From Brachypodium distachyon (Eukaryota; Streptophyta; Magnoliopsida; Poales; Poaceae): 64,000 nucleotides of DNA. The stretch spans positions 23,550,501 to 23,614,500 of the forward strand of contig NC_016132.3 of assembly GCF_000005505.3 (NCBI RefSeq), read 5' to 3'. Shown here one piece after another: positions 59,230 through 64,000 of this stretch (the first letter of the stretch is position 1; each line of letters begins with the position of its first letter). A program made the translations under genes and the position numbers. Under the pieces are notes generated by a model. The model was not told where the DNA came from and ran no database searches. It was given only the letters and a program-made list of their open reading frames with translations.

Positions 59230-59552
59230 CTTTTGAAAGCATCACCCATCCTAGATCAGGTGGTCTGGTTCCTTGTGGTGGAACCAGCCCACCCAGATTC
59301 AAGTCCTAAACTTGACATGGGTGACACATTTCCTTGGATTATTTCAGGATTTAACTGGCGCTATTCTTTCAGTGGTAGGTGATGTACCCGTCAACAGCGA
59401 GGCGACAGCGGTGACTTCGTCAATCTCTCAAGAACTGGCGGCTCAGTCTTTCAGAGGTGCTCTTAGGGGTAGGGCTGCGTGTGTGGGTTCATAAGGATGA
59501 GTGTATGCGCGTGTTGTGAGCGTCTGCGTTTGTACCATGTTCTAAAAAAATA
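59230..59552 (+). mobile_element. Au-type SINE
   Basis: A tRNA-like head contains a B-box-like ATTCAAGTCCT (about 59288). It is followed by the Au SINE body: TTTCCTTGGATTATTTCAGG, GTGACTTCGTCAATCTC, GGCTCAGTCTTTCAGAGGTG and CTCTTAGGGGTAGGGCTGCG. The 3' end GGATGAGTGTATGCGCGTGT, then TTTGTACCATGTTCTAAAAAA, is the typical closing segment. Identification rests on memory of the Au SINE consensus. The 5' limit is approximate. Confidence 0.75.
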
Positions 59553-60059
59553 TTGATATAAATCTAATGTTAGCCCTACGAATATCTCCCATATTATCCT
59601 CTCGTGATACTTTTGTCGAGCTGGCCCAATGGGGTGCCGGATATGTAGCACGCCCATTCTGCTCTCTCTCCCTCTCTATCTCCGCCGATTTGCGCGGGCT
59701 CCCGGTGCAGTGAGGAGCGAAAAAGTGAGCACCCAAGCTCTTCATGCACGGCCGAATCAATACCAGCCACACGCGGGGCGATGGCTCGCTGGTCACCAGC
59801 ACAGCCTATCACCATCCAACCTCACCCCATCACTTCCCCACACCACTATAGAACACACGCACCATCCCGAGCACGGAGCACCTCGTCACTCTCCGGCTCC
59901 ACTTTTTAGATCCCCACCCGTTTCTTGTACTCCGTATAGTGTCAGCTGGCCACTTGCTTCGGCTTCTTGGACGCATTGGGACATACTACTTATTTGGATA
60001 GGAGAACTTAGCTGTTGCAATCTTGAGCGGAAGGAGGAGGAGGAGGAGGGGAAGAAACA

Positions 60060-63000
60060 ATGGCGCTCTCGACGACAGGATTTCTGGGCGTGCTCCCTCA
60101 GGAACACCATTTCGCTCCCGCGTTGGAGCTCCAGACTAGGTCTCTCAAGGTTAGCACTCACATGCCTCCTCTGCTCTGCCTCCCAAGGTTGATTTCATTC
60201 TTCCCTGCTCCTGTCAATTAAGAAATTCCTGCTCGAGTGAATCGATTGCGGCTAGCATTCTTCTTCTTCTTCTTCTTCTTCTTCTTCTTCTTCTTCTTCT
60301 TCTTCTTCTTCTTCTTCTTCTTCTTCTTCTTCTTCTTCTTTGTAATCGTCGGTGCCGTTGCCGTTGCCAATGCCGGATTATTATTCTTGGGTTGCAGCCG
60401 AGGAAGAGGTCCTGCATTTCTGCGTCGCTGTCGGCGGAGAGAGAAGCAGAGTACCACTCGCAGCGGCCGCCCACGCCGCTGCTGGACACCGTCAACTACC
60501 CCATCCACATGAAGAACCTGTCTCTCAAGGAGCTCCAGCAGCTGTCCGACGAGCTCCGGTCGGACGTGATCTTCCACGTCTCCAAGACCGGCGGCCACCT
60601 CGGGTCCAGCCTGGGCGTCGTGGAGCTCACCGTGGCCCTGCACTACGTCTTCAACACGCCCCAGGACAAGATTCTCTGGGACGTCGGCCACCAGGTTGGT
60701 AATCCGTTAAACAATGCGCACAGGCCCAACCCCGCCGCGCTTAGCCTTGTCGGACAACGTGCTCTGCCGGCTCCATGTGAGGTTCTGCTAGCTAGCTCGG
60801 AGACCGATTTTAATTATTCCATTCCCCGGGGTTTTCGCGCAGTCGTATCCGCACAAGATCCTGACCGGGCGGCGCGACAAGATGCCGACGATGCGGCAGA
60901 CCAACGGGCTCTCGGGCTTCGTCAAGCGCTCCGAGAGCGAGTACGACAGTTTCGGCACCGGCCACAGCTCTACCACCATCTCCGCCGCACTCGGTAATTA
61001 ACCAAGGATCGATAAAATAAGAGTACCTCTGGCAGCATCTGATTATATACTTGCTCTGTCAGTTACTCAGTTAGTAATACTAGTTTAGTTAACCAAGTTT
61101 GCCGCGTGTGATTATATCGGTAGGGATGGCCGTGGGGAGGGACCTCAAGGGCGCCAAGAACAACGTGGTGGCGGTGATCGGGGACGGGGCCATGACGGCC
61201 GGGCAGGCGTACGAGGCCATGAACAACGCTGGGTATCTGGACTCCGACATGATCGTCATACTCAACGACAACAAGCAGGTGTCGCTGCCCACGGCCACGC
61301 TCGACGGGCCGGCGCCGCCTGTGGGCGCGCTCAGCGGCGCCCTCAGCAAGCTGCAGTCCAGCAGGCCGCTCAGGGAGCTCAGGGAGGTGGCAAAGGTATG
61401 GCCTCACACATGTTATCTTATCTACGCTGAAACGCTCTGGTGCGATGCCAGTCAAATTCTAACTTGCTGCATCACGGATTCGCAAAGGGAATCCTAGTGA
61501 CTTGGTGAGTCCTGTGTGCATTTGCAACTCAAAAGTCAAAACTTGCTTGAAAACGAAAAGAAATGTAATTCTACAGGGGAATGACAAGAAAATTAGTACT
61601 ACCTCCGTCTAACAACAAGGGGCGTATTAGTTTTCTTTTGACCAATGTTTTGACCACAAATTACTCTATTAATATATAATTATATGACATAAATTCATAT
61701 CCATTATATTCCTATTCAAGGATATTTGCTTATGGTTATGATTTTGATCATATTAGTCACGTATTCATGAAATAATTCGTGATCAAAAGTTTGGTCAACT
61801 GAATCCTAATTATCAAAAACCTCAACAGCTTAAAATTCAGCTAGCGTGTCAGTATCCCTGTGGGGTATATCACGAACTTTTTAAATCTTAAAATTTTTGT
61901 ATGCTTGCATGGAACATGCCAAAACAAGCTGTCCTAGATGCAGTGTGCACGTATACTCTATCCATGCCAGGTGTACTAATGCATGGTTATCTCCACAAAA
62001 AATGGAGATGAAACTTATGGCAACATATCTAGTCCTCCCACAAGGCAATTTTGTCTTCAACAAAACTGCACAAGGGAGTATCTTAGCCAATGATGTGGCA
62101 CAAGTCCAATCTGACAGCAAGTGACTCTTTTTTAATCCTAGATTTGACATGGATGATAACTTATGTTCGTCCCATGGAGAGGTCGGAATGGGAAATGCTA
62201 ACCTCTTTTTGGAAAGAAAGAAAAAACTTCAAATATTTTTTTTGAGCGAAAGAAAAACTTCAAATAACATCAGCCAAACGAAACACTCGAAAGTTCAAAT
62301 TGGTGAAGTTCACTGGGCTGGGCCGGCCAGTTTTTATTAGAAAATACCGGTCAGATTTTATAAACCAGGCCGTAACCGGGTTAGTGGGCCGAGCAGGATT
62401 GCCAGAAGATAAAAAAAAGGCCTAGATAGAAAATCAACTCTGACTCGGCTCTTTTTTCTGGCGCGTTGTTTTGGTCAGGGAGTGACGAAGCAAATCGGCG
62501 GGTCGGTGCACGAGCTGGCGGCCAAGGTGGACGAATACGCCCGTGGCATGATCAGCGGCTCCGGTTCTTCCCTCTTCGAGGAGCTGGGCCTCTACTACAT
62601 CGGCCCCGTCGACGGCCACAACATCGACGACCTCATCACCATCCTCCGGGAGGTCAAAGGCACCAAGACCACCGGCCCGGTTCTCATCCACGTCGTCACC
62701 GAGAAAGGCCGCGGCTACCCTTACGCCGAGCGAGCCTCCGACAAGTACCACGGCGTGGCCAAGTTCGACCCGGCCACGGGGAAGCAGTTCAAGTCCCCGG
62801 CCAAGACGCTGTCCTACACCAACTACTTCGCCGAGGCGCTGATCGCGGAGGCGGAGCAGGACAGCAAGATCGTGGCCATCCACGCGGCCATGGGGGGAGG
62901 AACCGGGCTCAACTACTTCCTCCGCCGCTTCCCGAACCGGTGCTTCGACGTGGGGATCGCCGAGCAGCACGCCGTCACATTCGCCGCGGGGCTCGCCTGC

Positions 63001-64000
63001 GAGGGCCTCAAGCCCTTCTGTGCCATCTACTCGTCGTTCCTGCAGAGGGGGTATGACCAGGTCGTGCACGACGTGGACCTCCAGAAGCTTCCCGTGAGGT
63101 TCGCCATGGACAGGGCTGGGCTGGTGGGCGCCGACGGGCCGACACACTGCGGGGCGTTCGATGTGACGTTCATGGCGTGCTTGCCCAACATGGTCGTCAT
63201 GGCCCCGTCCGACGAGGCTGAGCTTCTGAACATGGTCGCCACCGCTGCTGCCATCGACGACCGCCCCTCCTGCTTCCGCTATCCCAGAGGCAACGGCATT
63301 GGCGTCCCGTTGCCCCCCAACTACAAAGGCATTCCCCTCGAGGTACTACATTTCTCAACATCATAACTCAAGACATTAACGGATTCTGTAATTTCGACGA
63401 GACGAAGAGTTCACTGACGATGTTTGGGATGCAGGTGGGGAAAGGCAGGATCCTTATGGAGGGTGAGAGGGTGGCGCTGCTGGGGTACGGGTCGGCGGTG
63501 CAGTACTGCGTGGCCGCGTCGTCCATCGTTGAGGAGCACGGCCTCAGGGTGACCGTCGCCGACGCCAGGTTCTGCAAGCCGTTGGACCACGCCCTCATCA
63601 GGAGCCTCGCCAAGTCCCACGAGGTGATCATCACCGTAGAGGAAGGCTCCATTGGTGGATTCGGCTCTCACGTGGCTCAGTTCATGGCCCTGGACGGCCT
63701 TCTTGACGGCAAACTTAAGGTAATATCAAACCAACATTGCTCTAATTTAGCCATCACCCACCTGACAGGAACTCTCTCACACATTACAGTGATGAACTCT
63801 GTAACACTGATCATGGCCTGTGTGACTAATGATGAATTTTTCCTGTTGCCTGGTGCAGTGGCGGCCGGTGGTGCTTCCTGACAAGTACATAGACCATGGA
63901 TCACCGGCTGATCAGTTGGTGGAGGCTGGGCTGACACCGTCGCACATCGCCGCCACGGTGTTCAATATCCTGGGGCAGGCAAGGGAGGCCCTCGCCATCA
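60060..64000 (+). CDS. DXS1: 1-deoxy-D-xylulose-5-phosphate synthase (3' end outside window)
   Basis: Seven exons: 60060-60149, 60398-60694, 60843-60993, 61124-61395, 62479-63342, 63435-63719 and 63859 to beyond 64000. Phases agree; 700 codons are present and only about seven more are expected. The enzyme joins pyruvate and glyceraldehyde-3-phosphate to DXP with thiamine diphosphate, the first and rate-controlling step of the plastid MEP pathway for carotenoids, chlorophyll side chains and other isoprenoids. Residues 1 to about 45 are a Ser/Arg-rich plastid transit peptide (ending around [11 protein letters not shown]). Visible hallmarks: [29 protein letters not shown], the ThDP/Mg motif [19 protein letters not shown]...NDN, and [15 protein letters not shown] with the catalytic Glu. 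Then come the transketolase C-domain [13 protein letters not shown] and [12 protein letters not shown]. From memory it matches rice DXS1 nearly throughout. Intron 1 holds an 84-bp CTT repeat; intron 4 (1.08 kb) holds one arm of a CTACCTCCGT-type repeat near 61600. Confidence 0.97.
60258..60341 (+). repeat. (CTT)28 microsatellite in DXS1 intron 1
   Basis: About 84 bp of pure CTT repeat within the intron 60150-60397, some 56 bases before the acceptor. On the opposite strand it reads as poly-Lys/Arg open frames, which are artefacts. Confidence 0.97.

Noticed and set aside
60214..60691. Minus-strand open frames with long poly-Arg and poly-Lys stretches
   Set aside because: They are the CTT microsatellite in DXS1 intron 1 read backwards, plus the antisense of exon 2.
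1..64000. tRNA genes, rRNA genes, CRISPR arrays, bacterial-type operons
   Set aside because: I looked for cloverleaf-like A/B boxes and regularly spaced repeats; only the SINE head was tRNA-like, and no array or operon structure was seen.

Overview
The window looks like nuclear DNA of a cool-season (pooid) grass, most likely Brachypodium or a close relative. The genes are split by GT-AG introns. Coding exons are GC-rich while introns and intergenic DNA are AT-rich. There are many small CTCCCTCCGT-type MITEs, an Au-type SINE and a deoxyxylulose-phosphate synthase that matches grass DXS1 almost residue for residue. Species is an inference. Nothing bacterial or viral was seen.

Six protein-coding genes are supported, each rebuilt exon by exon with reading phase kept across every junction. 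Left to right they are: a UMAMIT/WAT1-type EamA transporter (+, 838-2474, 5 exons, 406 aa); a MAP65 microtubule bundler (-, 6161-11035, 11 exons, 576 aa, one GC-AG intron); a secreted phytocystatin with an unusual C-terminal extension (-, 13905-16565, 4 exons, 207 aa); a CUE-domain coiled-coil protein (-, 20618-25788, 8 exons, 636 aa); a tandem-domain nucleoside hydrolase of the NSH3 type (-, 30063-39571, 12 exons, 873 aa, 4.4-kb first intron); a UBA-domain protein (+, CDS 47705-49564, one coding exon behind a 2.2-kb 5'UTR intron); and a seventh, DXS1, the plastid MEP-pathway entry enzyme (+, 60060 to the window end, 7 exons, only the last few codons missing). So the count is seven genes, one of them cut by the window edge. 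They are unrelated housekeeping genes with no operon or obvious cluster logic; the CUE and UBA proteins both probably bind ubiquitin, but nothing links them.

Between and inside the genes lies a well-preserved set of transposable elements. The best are: a 497-bp near-perfect foldback filling intron 9 of the NSH3-like gene; a Tourist-like element with TAA target duplications and a second larger inverted-repeat element in NSH3 intron 1; a 1.66-kb Helitron (40591-42253); a decayed LINE tail (about 42990-44038); a MITE nested in another MITE (51962-52408); a 783-bp CACTA element (53366-54148) nested in a copia-like LTR; a 291-bp nuclear copy of plastid rpoC1 (58833-59123) with an in-frame stop; and an Au-type SINE next to it. 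About a dozen smaller MITEs are scattered, several in introns.

I found no undescribed biological system. The observations most worth following are the intronic foldback hairpin, the plastid-derived rpoC1 fragment, the nested CACTA/LTR, the Helitron with a repeated 5' end, and the duplicated block in the 5'UTR intron of the UBA gene.
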